Assembly: GCA_013399875.1 (NCBI GenBank)
Contig: VXAZ01008267.1
Location: forward strand, 1,569,141 to 1,633,140
Direction of reading: 5' to 3'
DNA length: 64,000 nucleotides
Source of the DNA: Gymnorhina tibicen
Taxonomy: Eukaryota; Chordata; Aves; Passeriformes; Artamidae
In this document: positions 1 through 14,086 of the stretch, one piece after another
Numbering within the stretch: the stretch's first letter is position 1
Layout of the letters: each line of letters opens with the position of its first letter
Notes under the pieces: generated by a model
Seen by the model: the letters and a program-made list of their open reading frames with translations, nothing else
Told to the model about the DNA's origin: nothing
Database searches by the model: none
Program-made: the position numbers and the translations under genes

Positions 1-352
1 GAGGATTACAGGAAAAAGCAATTCTCTCCTGCATGCTTCATGTATTAGACTGCCCAACCATCAGGAGAGAGATTTCTCTACGACTTGGGACTGACCACAG
101 TTTGCAGTTTCCATCTCTCTAGCTCACAGATAAAGGAAACACCCCTGCCTACCACTCCTCTGGCTCCAGATAATTTGGGCTGTTCTGCTGCCACTCTTCT
201 ACCCTTCTCTGTAGTCTGTGTCTCCTTCCCCTTACTCAACACAGAGGTGGCCCCACAGCTCCCTCCCTGATACAGTGCAGCTCTCTAATCTTGGTCCAGA
301 CTGCAGTGAAGATGCATGCAAGAAAGCTGTACTAAGCCTCAGACCCTTACCT
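1..352. other. non-coding, nothing recognised
   Basis: No splice-bounded open frame or repeat was recognised here. The stretch directly precedes the first CR1 copy and may include more of its decayed 5' part. Confidence 0.4.
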
Positions 353-1198
353 GGGCTACAATGATTACACACTGGTGGAGTTTGCAGTCCTGAGAGCTGT
401 GAGTCAGGTGAGCAGTGAAGTTAGGCCTCTGGAGCTAGCCAGTAGGAACCCCAGGGAAACCGCCCTCAGGGACAAGGAAGAGCAACAGAGCTGCCAGATC
501 TGTACGGATGTCCTCCACAGAGCACAAGAGCTAACGATCCCCAGGCACAAGAAATGAGGGGAGGAAGGCAAGAGTCCAGCAAGGATGAGAAGGGATTTCT
601 GGTCAAACTAAAGGGCAAGACGTAAATGCACAGGCAGAAGTAAGGACACGTATCCCGGGAAGACTATAGGGACACAGTCCAGTTGTGAAGGAATGGGATG
701 AGGAAGGCCATGGCGAAGCTGGAGCTGAACTTGGCAAGGGATGCAAAGAACAACAAGAACAACATCCATAGGTATATTAACCAGAAAAGGAAAGTCAAAG
801 AAGGTGTACACACCCACTAAACAAGGCTGGTAAACTGGTAACAATAGATAAGGAGAAGGCTAAGGTACTCAACAACTTCTTTGCCTCAGTCTTGGCTTGC
901 AACCTCTCTTCCCACACTTCTTGAATGGATGGACTGCAAGACAGAAACTAGAGGAACAAAGTCCCTTCCACTGTAAGGGAAGATCAGATTCACAATCACC
1001 TGAGGAACCTGATCGTACGTGACACCTGATAAGATGCATCCCAGAGTCCTGAGGGAATTTGTTGATATATTTGCACAGCCATTCTCCATAATATTTGAAA
1101 AGTCATGGCAATCAAGCAAAGTTCCAGGTGACTGGAAAAAGGGAAACGTTGTACCCAGATGATCTTTATGGTGCCTTCCAACCTAAATCATGTGATAC
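353..1198 (+). mobile_element. CR1 LINE fragment, degraded, ORF2 middle plus 3' tail
   Basis: Translated pieces in shifting frames match the CR1 ORF2 region between endonuclease and reverse transcriptase: a stretch reading like LNLARDAKNNKN..YINQKRK near 730-800, KAKVLNNFFASV near 855-895, and EDQIHNHLRNL near 980-1015. The sequence then jumps to a CR1-like 3' tail (gatgatctttatggtgccttccaacc region, about 1157-1198), so most of the reverse transcriptase is deleted. Stops and frameshifts show it is long dead. The 5' border is approximate. Confidence 0.8.
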
Positions 1199-3777
1199 AT
1201 TTGAACCTGGCCCACACTTGTCCGTGTACCCCACTGATCTGGTCTCTGACTCACCAAACTGACTTCTCAGAACATCCTCAGACCTGCCACCTCACCAGGA
1301 ATTCGCCAGCAATCTGGGCTCTTTGCCTGAGCCTGGCTTCCCTCCAGCTCCCTGGGGAGTGACCAAGAAAGCACTCAGCAGGTTGCCAGGTATCTAATAA
1401 TTGATCCTTGGCTGTGGGGTGCTGAAGCACTTACCAGGCTTTTTTCCCCTCCATCCCTTTCCAGGCTGCCTGTATTATCTTTGCCTTCCAGGATCCCAAC
1501 TAACTACACTTATAAATACCTGAGGTGTTGTTTAGGTGCCTCCATCAAATTACTAACAAAGATACTAAAAGAAAGTGATACAATACAAATTTGCAGAGTC
1601 GTCAGTGAACAAGCTCCGCAAATCAGAAAAACAAAAAGGGCAATCAAAAATAGTATAAACCCAAGTTTATAAGATAAATTTGAAAGGCAGCATTTAATAA
1701 CCTAGCCATCAGAAACAGCTGCTATTCTTCTGTAGTCTCATTTAAAATATTTTCTCAGTCATTTGTATACAGAGTTCCTTACGAGAGACCCCCTTCCTTC
1801 AATAACAAAGACTTAAGCGTGGCAGAAATAATGTCTGCAAATCCTGTGCAACTAGTCTGTACAAAAAAAGACAGTGGCTACATGTTATGATCCCACTTGC
1901 TCCCATTTTCATAAGGCTCCATTCTTCCTTGGCTCTCACTGTAGGTGCGTACCACTTTAGTTCTGGCCACACACTGAAGCAGATTTGCAAAATTATGTGT
2001 TTAAAAGAATGCACATATCACACAGTTTTAATAAGAATGAAATAATTAAGACTGTATTTAAGAAGTGTGGCTCCATGTACCTTTGAAAATTGGCACAGCT
2101 AAGAAACAGTACACCTCTACAAAGAAGAGCAGGAACCTCTTAACTACATCTGCCACTCCTGGATCTATAACAGGGTACCCTGGATTAGACTTGAGTATGT
2201 GTTGTGTTTGCACACCTAAAATACAATATATATTTCATAATCAAGTCTGGCTTAAAAGTACACTTACTGTCTCTCTAAATGGTGCTTAACACAAAACCAG
2301 TACTTCACAATAGGAGTTTAGGTCAAGAGAAGCTAATCACTAACCCGTTAGTGTCACGATTCAAAACTGAAAACTTCTACATCCCTGTGTAAATCTCCAT
2401 TTCTTTTAATGGAATTCTGGGACGATACAACCTGCAGTCAGCTAGCCAGCTGAAGAACAGATACTAAATTAAAGCTCACTGTGCTGAGGAAAATGTGCTA
2501 TAGATAGTGTAAAATCTGCAGTCTGCTACTCTCTCACAGGACTCATCTAAACTTGGTACATTTTACAACGAACAAATTAAACCAAGCTTCCTTCTTTCAG
2601 CCTCTTAGATGGAACTGAGAAGGCAGACAACTGACAGGTTTTTTTCAGAAGTTCAAAAGGTGAAAAAATTCCACACACACATTCTAAGGTTTAAATTCCT
2701 ACTGCATATTATAACTATCCCATAAAATTATTTACTACACACAAATCAATTTTTTTCTACAGAATAAAGTTACCAGACAACAAAAAAAAACCTTCACTTG
2801 ATGATTTCTCAATATTACCAGATATTTAAAGATAAAACTTTAAAGTACCAAGATATCTATCCTGGAGTTAAAACCACTTTGGAATAATTAATCCAATTAA
2901 AAATGTGCATATTTATGAAACTGAGCATTATGAATTTTAGATGTTTTGTATCAGACACAAACATTAAACAATCAATTTTTCTAAAATGGTTTCTCATTTT
3001 CATCAAAGCATAAATACTATAAAGAATCCTAACAAATCAAACCAAAGAAAAATTTATTAAACATTTTATTCCTATACTGAAAAATAGATGTGATAATTCA
3101 CCAAGAAATGAGACAGATCAAAGAGTCAAACACTGGTTTTCCTCTACCCCAGCAATAAAAGGGAAGAATGACTAGATACAGAAAGTCAACTACTTTTTGA
3201 AAACTGTCCTGGAGAAAATTAATTATCAATTTCAACAGACATAATTATTACACATTCAAAGCAAGATAACACCAAGGAAATTCTTCTTCCATTCCATGAA
3301 AAATTTCTGTTTGGTGTTGATATAAATGCATGCTTAAGTTTAGAAAATGAGGCTTTATTGTTATTATTACTGCAACAAGACTCAGCTATCCACCTCAATT
3401 AATCTCCCTGAAATACATGAACCTACATACTACGTGAGCACTTCAACTGCCAGACTTTTAGAATGCAGACATGTCTTAAGAGGTGGGAAAGGAAGCTAAA
3501 AAGAGATGATGAAATTCACACAAATTAATCTTTCTAAAATTCTATCCTAGACCAGAAAAAAACACCCAATGAAGATTTATTAGCTTTTACATTCAACTGA
3601 ACGCTTACACTTTCTACAAAAAGAATTCTGACTAATCAAGAGAAAACTTCAGACAAAATTTCCTGCTCTGTTCTCATTATGCCATTCTAAAACTTTCAGA
3701 AATGAAGAAAGTCAGCCGTTGGCCAAGGGGGTCAATGTAAGAAGTTATGCAAATTATTTCTACACCCCATGCCTTTA
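1199..3777. other. AT-rich non-coding DNA
   Basis: The first 180 bases are somewhat GC-richer. The rest is AT-rich with no exon that has both splice signals and an open frame. It probably belongs to a long 5' intron of the minus-strand gene starting at about 26-27 kb. Confidence 0.4.
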
Positions 3778-6085
3778 TCACAGAATCATGGAATGGGTCA
3801 GGCTGGGAGGGTCCACAGTAGGTCATCCCATCCAACACCCCTGCTCAAGTAGGGTCATCTAGAGCACAGGGCACAGGGTTGTGTCCAGACAGTTCCTCAG
3901 TATCTCCAGTGAGGGAGACTCCACAGCCTTTCTGGGAAATCTGTTCCTGTGCTCAGTCACCTGCACAGTAAAGAAGTTCTTCCTCTTCAGGTGGAACTTC
4001 CTGTGCATCAGTTTCCGCCCATTGCCTCTTGTGCTATTGCTTGGCACCACTAAGAAAAGCCTGGATCGATTCTCTGACATCCTCCCTGAAGATAGTTAAA
4101 GACATTGACGAAGTCCCTTCTCAGCTGTCTCTTCTCCAGGCTGAACACCCACCTTCCTCAGCCTTTCCTCATAAGAGAGATGCTCCAGTCCCTTAATCAT
4201 CTTTGTTGTCCTCCACTGGACCTGCTCCAGGAGCTCCACGTCTCTCTTGTCCTGAGGAGCCCAGAGCTGGACACAGCACTCCAGATGTGGCCTCACCAGG
4301 GCTGAGTAGAGGGGCAGGATCACCTCCCTCTACCTGCTGGCAATGCCCTTCCTAATGCAGCCTAGGACACCTCTGGCCTTCTCAGCTGCTGGTTGGACAC
4401 ATCACTGGTTCATGGACAGCCTGCTGTCCACCAGGACCCTGAGGTCCTTCCCTGTACAGCTGCTTTCCAGCAGGTCAATCCCCAGCCTGTGCTGGTGCAT
4501 GGGGTTGCTCCTCCCCAGGTGCAGGACCCTGCACTTGCCTTCATTGAATCTCCTTTCTGCCCAACTCTCCAGCCTGTCAAGGCCCTTCTGAAGGGTTGCA
4601 CAGCACTCTGGGGTATTGGCTCCTCCCAGCTTTGTGTCATCAGCAAACTTGCTGAGGAGGCATCTGCCCCTTCATCCAAGTCATTAATCAATAAGTTAAA
4701 CAATTCTGGGCCCAGTATTGAACCTTGGGGGATACCACTAGTGTCAGGCTTCCAACCAGACCCCATGTCACTGATAGCAACTCTCTGGGATCAGCCAGTT
4801 CTCAATCCACCTCACCGTCCACTCATCCAGACCACGCTTCCTGAGTTTGCCTACAAGGATGTTATGAGAGACAGTGTTGAAAGCCTTGCTGAAGTTGAGG
4901 TTAAACAATATCCACTGCTCTCCTCTCATCCCTCCAGGTACTTGTTTCATCATAAAAGGTGATCAGGTTGGTCAAGGATGATTTGCCCTTAGTGAATCCA
5001 CGGTCCTGATCACCTTCTTGTCACCCACATTGATAGAGATAGCCTCCAGATTGAGACACTCCATCACTTTTCCAGGGATTGAGATGAGGTTGACTGGCCA
5101 GTAGATCTCTGGGTTCTCCTTTTTGCCATTTCTGAAGACCAGGGTGACATTTGCTTTCTTCCAGTCCTCAGGTACTTCTCCTGATTGCCCCGACCTCTCA
5201 CGAGCAGCCTCATCATGGTGTCTACCAGCTCCCTCAGCACTCGTTGATGCAACCCATCAGGGCCTATGGACTTGTGGATGTCTAGTTTACCTGGGTGTTC
5301 TCTAAACCAATCCTCCTCGACCAAGGGAAAGTCTTCCTTCCAATATTCCTTTACCCTGGTCTCCTCAGTCAGATATTCCAGAGAGCTGGTCTTGTCAGTG
5401 AAGACCAATGCAAAGAATGCATTCAGTGTCTCCATCTTCTTTGCGTCCTCTGTCACCAGGGTCCCCTTCCACTTAATAACAGGCCCTCATTATCCTAGGT
5501 TTTTCTTTTGTTATATATTTGAAGAAGAACTTCTTCTTGTCCTTGACATCCTTGATCAGATTTAATTCCAGATTGGTCTTGGCCCTTCCTGTCTTATTTC
5601 TACTTTGACAAACTCTCTATATTGATTCCAAGCAGTCTGACCCTGCTTCCATCTCCTGTGTATTTCCTGATTACACTTGAAAAATGACTGGAATTTTTTA
5701 TTCATTCATGCAGGTCTCCTGCCCACTCTGTCCAATTTCTTGCTCATTGTTCTTGAGCCTTGAGGAAGTCATGCTTGAATATCAACCAGCTCTCTTGGAC
5801 TACTGTTCCCACATNTCTGCCCTGGCTTCCATCTCCGGTGTATTTCCTGATTACACTGAAAAATGACTGGAATTTTTTATTCATTCATGCAGGTCTCCTG
5901 CCCACTCTGTCCAATTTCTTGCTCATTGTTCTTGAGCCTTGAGGAAGTCATGCTTGAATATCAACCAGCTCTCTTGGACTACTGTTCCCACATGATTCTG
6001 TCAAGAAGATCCCTGAAGAGGCAAAAGTTAGCTCTCCTGAAGTCCACGGTTGTAATCTTACTTGCTGCCCTGCTTCATCCTCACC
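3778..6085 (-). mobile_element. CR1 LINE, 5'-truncated, long copy
   Basis: The left end (tcacagaatcatggaatggg) is the reverse complement of the CR1 3' tail, so the element is on the minus strand. Reading rightwards on that strand, the reverse-transcriptase blocks appear in order from C- to N-terminus: [20 protein letters not shown] (about 4250-4315), GIPQGSILGPELFNLLINDL (about 4680-4740), LNFSKAFNTVSHNIL (about 4860-4910), LDIHKSIGPDGLHQRVLREL (about 5220-5285), then the linker upstream of the reverse transcriptase to about 6085. Multiple frameshifts and stops make it inactive. It contains a tandem duplication with an ambiguous base at 5815. Confidence 0.92.
5645..5993. repeat. about 170-bp tandem duplication inside the CR1
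   Basis: Bases 5645-5814 and 5825-5993 are nearly identical; the differences seen are ctcctg/ctccgg and one extra t in acacttgaaa. They are separated by a 10-base joint that starts with the N at 5815. The unit is part of the CR1 ORF2 linker. It may be a real duplication or an assembly collapse/extension error. Confidence 0.9.
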
Positions 6086-7997
6086 CTTTACAGTTCATAA
6101 AGGATATAGCTTATGAGTCTTAAATCAGTTTTAAGGGACATCGTATTTTATATCATCAACTTACTCCTTTAAGATACTATTATCTAGCTCATCCAGAAAC
6201 ATCTTACCACTTCTCAGCCCACATGAGAAAGTGAGGGAGGGGTCAGAGGGGAAGTGGCACACCATGCCAGACAACTAAACAAAATTAACTCAAGGGATTT
6301 TTGTAGGTGGTTTTGTTTTGTTGGGGCTTTTTTGCTTGTTTTGCACCTTTTTTTTGGTTGATTGGTTTTCTTTAGGAGACAAAGACTTATTCCTACCTTG
6401 TGGTCAGGGTATTTACCTAGAATGTGGGAGAAGTAAGACTAAGTACTTCCTCTGAATCTGTCCACAGATTAAGAACTACCACATGAAAGATAGCAAGAGC
6501 AATACACACACAGACCACGCAGGTACCTACATGGCTACAGAGACCAGGCACTTCACGCCCTAACAGCTACTTATGTTAGTAAGCACTTGTACCAGTCTCC
6601 TTGATCAAGCCTAAAGTTTTCATAATGTTAGCCTTTGAACATCACTCTGACCACTCATTTCCATGGCCACATTAAATTCCCTCTTTTCAGCTAGCATTAA
6701 TATGTGATCAGTCAACAGAGCCTAAAACTGATCCAGCCCCAAACTAATCCAAATGTTGTTTCATTCAGCTAAATCAACTACATTTGTTTCACCGTTTGAC
6801 TGCTCAAAAGCTGTGTTGGCACAGGGAAGGGGGAAGCAGCAAATCATAGGCTAAACATCTTTTGGCAACAGTGCCATTTCATGCTGACCTACACCATGTG
6901 TTAAATTACAACCAGAAAACAAAATTAGGAAAAATGAGATTCAAATTTGTGCTCAAAGAAATGAACATTGTAGCTACTACTTGAGAAGCCTGGTTCATAT
7001 TTAAATGAAACATCTTTACTCTCCCATGAGCTGTTCCATCTCACATGGCAATCCACGACAAATTAAACTTCTGGGCAGAATGTGGCTTATTTTTATATAC
7101 TGAGCCAGACTCATGGATCAGCTTCTGGATATGAAAACAAACCCAGAACTCAGCCTTAGAGTCAATGGGAATCTCAGGCAAAATGTAAATATATATACCT
7201 GATGTGCTGTCAACTGATCTATCAAATAGCATGTTAATCAGCAGCAACTTGGATGGTTTTAGGATGATCCTCAGTACATATACTTATACATGGATATTCC
7301 TCTAAATTAATAATCTGAAACTAAGAATATTTGACGAATGATTTGTACCACTAGCAGCTATTTGTAACACTTAGAATTGTACAGGTACACCCAAATGGAC
7401 ATAATTTTAAAAAAATGATGACAGTTGCTAACAGCAACACCCAAGAATGTGACAGGTGTTTCAGAAAGCTAGTATTTTATCTGAAACTTAATTATCTTTA
7501 TCATGTAGAAATGCATACATGTAAGTAAAATCTTCTTACACTTCTAAAAATATCTAGTGCTAGTCATCACTTTATTTTTTACAAGTGATTGCACAATCCA
7601 TGATTTGTGCAGCTGTAGAAGTGCTTCTGATGCCTAAATTTCCCAGCATGGGTGACTCATGCACAGCTAAATTATTCTGTAAAGCTTTTGTCAAGAGTGG
7701 ACTGTTTGCCTGCCTGAAAAATGGAGTAGGCAGTACACTTCACTGGAAAGCATCCTCAAAAAGAAGAAGTGACACTTCCCATTTCCATAAAATGAGAGAG
7801 TTGGAAAATCTTAAGCTACAACACTTAAGTGCAGTCCAAGTCAAAAATTACCAAACAGGCAGCTCCTCCTCCCTACACATCCTGCACAACATTTTGGAGA
7901 CCACAAAGTGGTAACAGAAGGAAAATGGATGAGGTAGCTGAAAAAAGAACAAAACAAAACATGGGAAGCACTAGGGGGTGGTAATTTCAGTGTATTT
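6086..7997. other. non-coding, probably intronic
   Basis: AT-rich sequence with short T-rich and GT-rich patches near 6300-6370. No recognised exon or repeat. Confidence 0.35.
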
Positions 7998-9075
7998 CCA
8001 CTGTAAGAGAACAGCAGGTTTGGGACCACTTGATGAAACTGAATAGCCACAAGTCTATGGGACCTGATGAGATGATGTTGCCATGCCACCCTCCATCATA
8101 TTTGAAAAGCCATGGCAGTCAGACAAAAACCCTGTTGACTGGAAAAACAGAAACATCAGTCCTATTTTTAAAAAAAGAGAGAAAGGAAGATCCAGGGAAC
8201 CACAGAACAATGAGCCTCACCTCTGTGTCTGGGAAGATCATGGAAGCAATTTTAAGGCATATACAACACAAGGAGGTGATCAGAGACAGCCAGCACAGCT
8301 TTACTACGGGCAAATCACACCTGACCAATCTGGTGGCCTTCTATGATGGAGCAACAGCTGACAAGGTTAAGACCAACCAATGTCATCCAACTAGACTTCT
8401 GTAAGGCTTTTGACATGGTTCCACACAATATCCTTTTTGCCAAATTAGAGAGACATAGGTTTGAATGGTGGACTACTGGAGGGAAAATGAACTTGATGGA
8501 TGGACACAGCCAGAGAGTTGTGGTCAGTGACTCTATGTCCAGACAAAGGCCAGTGACAAGGGGTGACTGCATCCAGCTTTCAGATCCTCAACACAAGAAA
8601 GACGTGGAGCTGTTAGACCAGGCCCAGAGGAGGCCATGAAGATGATCAGAAGACTGGAGCACCTCTCCTATGAAGACAGGCTGAGAGATGGGGCTCTTCA
8701 ACCTGAAGCAGAGAAGGCTCCACAGAAACCTCATTTCATCCTTCCAGTATTTGAAGGGAGCTTTTAAAAAAGAGGGAGAGCAACTTTTTACACAAGCAGA
8801 TAATTACAGAACAAGGAGGAACAGTTTAAAACTAAAAGAGCAAAGATTTAGATTAGATGTTAGGAAGAAATTCTTTATTCAGAGGGTGCTGAGGCTCTGG
8901 AACAGTTTTTCCAGAGAAGTTGTGGATGCCCAATCCCTGGAAGTGTTTGAAGCCAGGTAGGACGTGACCCTGAGCAACCTGATCTAGTGAATGGCATTCC
9001 CTGCTCATGGGGGAGGGGGATTGGAACTAGATGATCTTTAAGGTCTCTTCCAAACCAAGCCTTTCTATGATTCTA
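7998..9075 (+). mobile_element. CR1 LINE copy with internal deletion
   Basis: The plus strand carries CR1 ORF2 in order: HKSMGPDEM (about 8045), FEKPWQSDKNPVDWK (about 8100), [20 protein letters not shown] (about 8292-8350), [20 protein letters not shown] (about 8393-8450), [10 protein letters not shown] (about 8535-8565). It then jumps at about 8570 straight to [20 protein letters not shown], so several hundred bases of the catalytic part are missing. The C-terminal ORF and the 3' tail ending tctatgattctat (to 9075) follow. Frameshifts are present. Confidence 0.9.
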
Positions 9076-9450
9076 TCCAAAAAATATGTGGCAAAATACA
9101 CTTTTGTATTAGCATGCTTACTATTACATTCCTACAGTTAACAAGCTTTAACAGAAGTAAAGAACTTAATTTTCTAGAATTCTAGTGTCTGCCAGATCCT
9201 TCAGTTTCTCTCTCAATACAACTACCTGTTATTGAAAAAACAAGCTTATACTGTAAATAAAAAGTCAACACTATACTTACAGAATTCCAATTTTTAATTT
9301 TGCTAAAGAAAACACTAGCATTACTCTTTTGTCAGAACTTTCAATGGAAGAATCTGGGCTCAACTGGAATTACAGTGACTGCAAGACCTGAGATAAAGGA
9401 CAAGTGCTTCATATTACAAAGGCAAGAAGTGCCTTAACAGGGAAAGGGGA

Positions 9451-9519
9451 CACACCCCCCCCAAACCAAACAAAAACCCAAACAAACAAACCAAAACAGA
9501 AACACAACCCCAAAAAACT
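9451..9519. repeat. A/C-rich low-complexity tract
   Basis: A run of C followed by (caaa)-like units, almost free of G and T over about 70 bases. Confidence 0.8.
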
Positions 9520-12500
9520 AACAAGCCAGAAGAGTTTTGCAATTGAGACAGAGCGGAAATAACTCTTGTTTTGGCTAAAAAATTAATAAAACTAAGACAA
9601 AACAAGTTTATTTTTCTTGTCGCTAGAAGCTTTTGGCAAAACACTTTGTAACCACTTTGGGTATAGATGCTACGCATCCTTTTGCCACCCTGCTACAAGC
9701 AAGAACCCAAAGGTAATGGAATCAGCCAGCATTTAGTCAGTCATTGGACTTGTTCAGGTGGGAAAGATGATACATTAACGTTACAAAAGAGATAGCGCTG
9801 CATGGACGAAACAGAAACAGTAATGCAGTGATAGGAAAAAAGTATATAAAATCAACTCCAAATTTTATTTAATTTTACTGTAATCATTCTCCATATATTC
9901 TTATATGGAAATAAAGGAAGAGTATCTTTACTTAATTCAGACATTAGAGCACTGAACACAACTGAATTTCTGAATGTTCAGGAAACAAAGCTCAAAGAAA
10001 AATTATAGTTTGAAGTAACACTAACATTTAACATTTTTTAACATTCTGTGTTTCTAAAACATTATCTATTTATGTAGACAACAAATTTTCTCGTTTTTTC
10101 TTTATTCTCCTGAGCAGTAGAAGCATGCACTCCTCTTCTGTAACCTCCAGAGTTTATGCTAAGCTAAGTCCAGAAAACCTACTGAATCACCTTCTGAGAG
10201 TCACCAGAGAAAGAGCAAAAGACAAACAACAAATTCCTTCTTCTCATATATCAGTATCATCTTCAAAATGTTGGGTCCAGTCAATTTAATTGTAAATTAA
10301 GCTGATTTAATTACGATGACAATATTACTCTTCAGGCACTGGGAATTTTTATAATGAAGGATTTCAATACCTTGCAGACTAATCCAATGCTCAGAGCAAA
10401 GTTCTGTCAAGTATCTCCCATTCTTTCAAAAATATTTAAGATCATGATATTGACTGAAAGACAAAACATATCAGGAAATTCTACACCAAGCTGTTATAAA
10501 CTTTGCAGCTACAATATTTACGATAAGAATTTTCAAGATTAGATTAAGAGGGGGGTACAGGTCACAAATTCAGCTCTTTTTGTATTTTTGGAAATTCAGA
10601 TTCTATTCTGATACCCCATATAAACCCTACAAAGTTTCAAATGAGTCCTCAAAGTTACTTCTGTGAGAATTATTCCTCCTTTTTACCATCTAGAATACTC
10701 AACAAAAAATCATATCAACTACTTAGGACCATACTTGCTACATTTGCGTGACTTTAAACTCTCTTCCTCAATTTTTAAATTTTTATCTTTTACAATTTCC
10801 AAGTTTTTCTGTCACTGAACGATCAGACCACATGATTTCTAAGTACCAAGACACATGTTTCTGAGTGCTTACTTCCTGCCCCTCAAAGTCTTCTCTGCAC
10901 TCTTGAGATCCCAACATTAAGGAAAGTTCCCCGTCTGACCATCCAGGAGCCACTCTGGCAGTCACTCCCACCATCAGAGACTTTCACTGCTGGGACCGAG
11001 GCCCCTTCACAGTGGGTGGTTCTATCCCTCATAGGCTCTTTTCCCACTTAATTAACAAAACCTGACTTAGATCATTCAGCACTTAAGTCCCTAAAAGGAA
11101 CACTAAGAAGTATTTATATAAGCATTATAGCTACTTCAATTTACAATTAATGTATCAGTTTTCAAAAATGAAAATTAAATCAGGTTTCATTTGATTCCCT
11201 TCTGCTCACCATATTGCAAGAATGGTTTCAAAGACCTAGGATCTTGCTAGTGGCCTATTAAACACTGGTATTGAGGAAGGGGATACCAAAAGTTTTCAAT
11301 ACTCACAGGAAATCCTGAAACTAACATGAATTTTATGTTCAGGCCATATGCTAACAGGGTAATGAAAACAGCTGTATTGTATTTAAGCATACATTAAAGC
11401 TTGAAACAATTTACTTATACCAAACAGATTAAAAATAAACAAACAGAGCACTTCAACATAACAGTGAAATATTCTTAAGGCAAGATTACTTAAAATAATG
11501 AGGAGTCTTCATAACTTACTGGCTTACAACTCATATTTTGACTCTCAAAATTTTTCTTCATTTTAAATTGAGGCTTATATCTCAATTTTGAACAAATTAA
11601 ATAATACCGCAAATAATTTTATTGTTTTTATTAAACCCAGTGATTTTTTTCAAACAGTTTCAAAATGCTGCTGCTACTTGTGCTGTTACAACCTTAATAG
11701 TTTTGGGTGGATTTTAATGATTATATTAAAAAGCTGTAGGTTTAAACGTCCGTATCAACAAAAATATTTAATGAATCTCAGAAATTTTCTGGAAAAAATG
11801 CTGAAAGCCAAGGTCTAGATTCTGCAAAGATCTAATAAACAAGAAACATAACTGAATTTAGTCCTAATCACTGGCATAGATATGTGGGATATTATACTAC
11901 TGTTAAACATGCAAAATTCTTGAGAAACTCTGAACTTAAAATTAAACAGGGCAGATGGAGAGTACTCTTTCAACTGCTATTTCAAAATAAAATGATTTAA
12001 TACCAGCACCTAAATATTACTTAGATTTTCAAAACCTTAACAACTGAGGAATTCATTCCAGGCAAAAAAAAAAGTCTGTCATGATTCATGACAGCTAAGG
12101 CACAAAAAAGGGTAATAACTGCAAACACCTGCGAAGCTCATCTCTTTTTTGGTTTTTGTCTTGCTCTTACTTAATGACTGCCATAAAACATGGGCCTTGG
12201 GGGTTTTTTTCAATGCAGATGAGCAGCTCAAGCAAAACATTTGGGGTGGGAAGCACATGTATTTTAGAGTTCTATACCAAAATTATAAAATGAAAGAAAT
12301 CAGAAGATTCCTCTGTTTAACCATTTACAAATATAAATATGGAAAAAACCCAAACTAATCAATCAGAATTACAAAAGGCAGTTACAACTTAGTCATTTGA
12401 ACCACTATCATTTATAGTATTTATGTGTTTCATTGACAGTTTATATTAACAAAATTGAAAAAAAATATTCTTGGCACTTTAAAATTTTTCAAAATTAGCA

Positions 12501-13999
12501 CCCAAACCTATGGCTGGATTTGTAGCATTGATACATAGATCTTAAGAGATCACTGCCCTCATCTACTGACCTATAACCAATGTGAACAATTATGACTCTG
12601 TCCCCATTAGAAAGTAATCTGAAACCGTAGAAATGGATCAGTAGATCAAAGCAGCTGGTGCTGACACTCCTATGCTAGCAGTTCAAGAGGCTTTATTTTG
12701 GATTAGATTTCATCTGGTCTCCAGAAGCAAACATCACTATCACATGGACCATTCAATTTTTCCAGGAATTTCATGATTGATGCAGAACTCTATGTCCCCA
12801 GTAGAGACAGAAGAGCACTTTGCACCTGCAGCAGAACTCACAGACTACTTTTCTGAGAAAGGAATGTAGTTCAAACACATTGAGCAAGCAACTAAGGGAA
12901 GACAACAGTGAGATTTTCTTCAAAGCAGTTCTAATCATCCAAATCACAACTGTAATGCATACATCAGAGTTATACCCTACCTTTTCAAACCAGACTAATC
13001 AACAGAGATGTCATGTCACAAAACAGAATACTTGATGGCACTGAAAGGCTTTAGAAAAATTCTGTAAGCATTCTTCAAAATGCCTCACAATTAAAAAAAA
13101 AATCATGATAACAGACCATCTACTGGCTTATACAAAAAATTTATTTCCCCTGTGCCAGAATTCAGCAGAAGACATAAATCTAGATATCCCTATTCCTTAG
13201 TCTTAATTTCTCTTTTCTTTGCTTATTTACTTCATCTTTTATGTCCTGTTTTCTCACCTCAAATATTTTATTTCTCTTCTTGTTTCTCCCTTATTCCTTT
13301 CAGCCTTTCTCTCATTTATTTGTTCATTTCCTCCTATTACCTGTGCTATTAAATACAGTAAGGAAAAACTAAATATTCTTGCATCTCTGAACTTTCAGAC
13401 AGAGGTGTCAGTATTGCTTTTTCCCTGGAAATTCAGATAGTATAGTCTGAGACAGATTTGTAAGCACTACTACTGTGATTTAACTTGCCCTAACTCAAAA
13501 AAAATTTAAAAGGGGTAAAGATGATCATGGGTTTACTGCAACGACTCAAATTGATTTCTAAATCCAGTGCTAACCAACTATGGGGATTGAGAAAAATCAG
13601 ATTAATGACACAGGAATATTAGTCTACTGTAAGACTGAAATTAGCCCGGTTCTAAACATCATCTCAGAGAACAGCCACAGGAACACAGAAATACTAAGGT
13701 AAGCTAATCAAGCAATTTATGGAATGCAACAACTTCATTGAAGAAACACTAAATAAAATATATTTGGTGTATACACAGCTTTTTACATTAGATGTAAAGC
13801 CAGGAATATATTCCTTAAACTCTGGCCTTTTTTTCTCTGGGCTATATTATTTATATAATAATTTAATCCTCTAGATTTTAGGTTATATGCCAGAATTTCT
13901 CCTAGAACCGTAAGTTACAAACAGGATTTTTTAATCTTTTTTTTTCCACATACAATCAATTCATTAGTTGCTTAGAATAACCAAAATATTCAGACTCAC

Positions 14000-14086
14000 C
14001 TAGCTTCACTGATGTTCAGTATACAACATCCAAATAAATTTCCAGAAGATTTTGCAAATGAAAGAATGGGCTTCTCTCTATATTTG
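14000..14086 (-). other. candidate 87-nt exon, unassigned
   Basis: On the minus strand, a T-rich tract and cag precede the segment, and it ends ..GAAGCTAG|gtgagtctg, a near-consensus donor. One frame is open throughout (KYREKPILSFAKSSG.. style reading). The phase does not connect directly with the candidate exon at 16132-16224. I do not recognise the peptide. If the CpG island at 26-27 kb is the CLOCK promoter, this would be an untranslated or alternative 5' exon, or a chance splice-site pair. Confidence 0.22.

Noticed and set aside
4393..4962. 189-codon plus-strand open frame
   Set aside because: It is the antisense of the CR1 reverse transcriptase on the minus strand.
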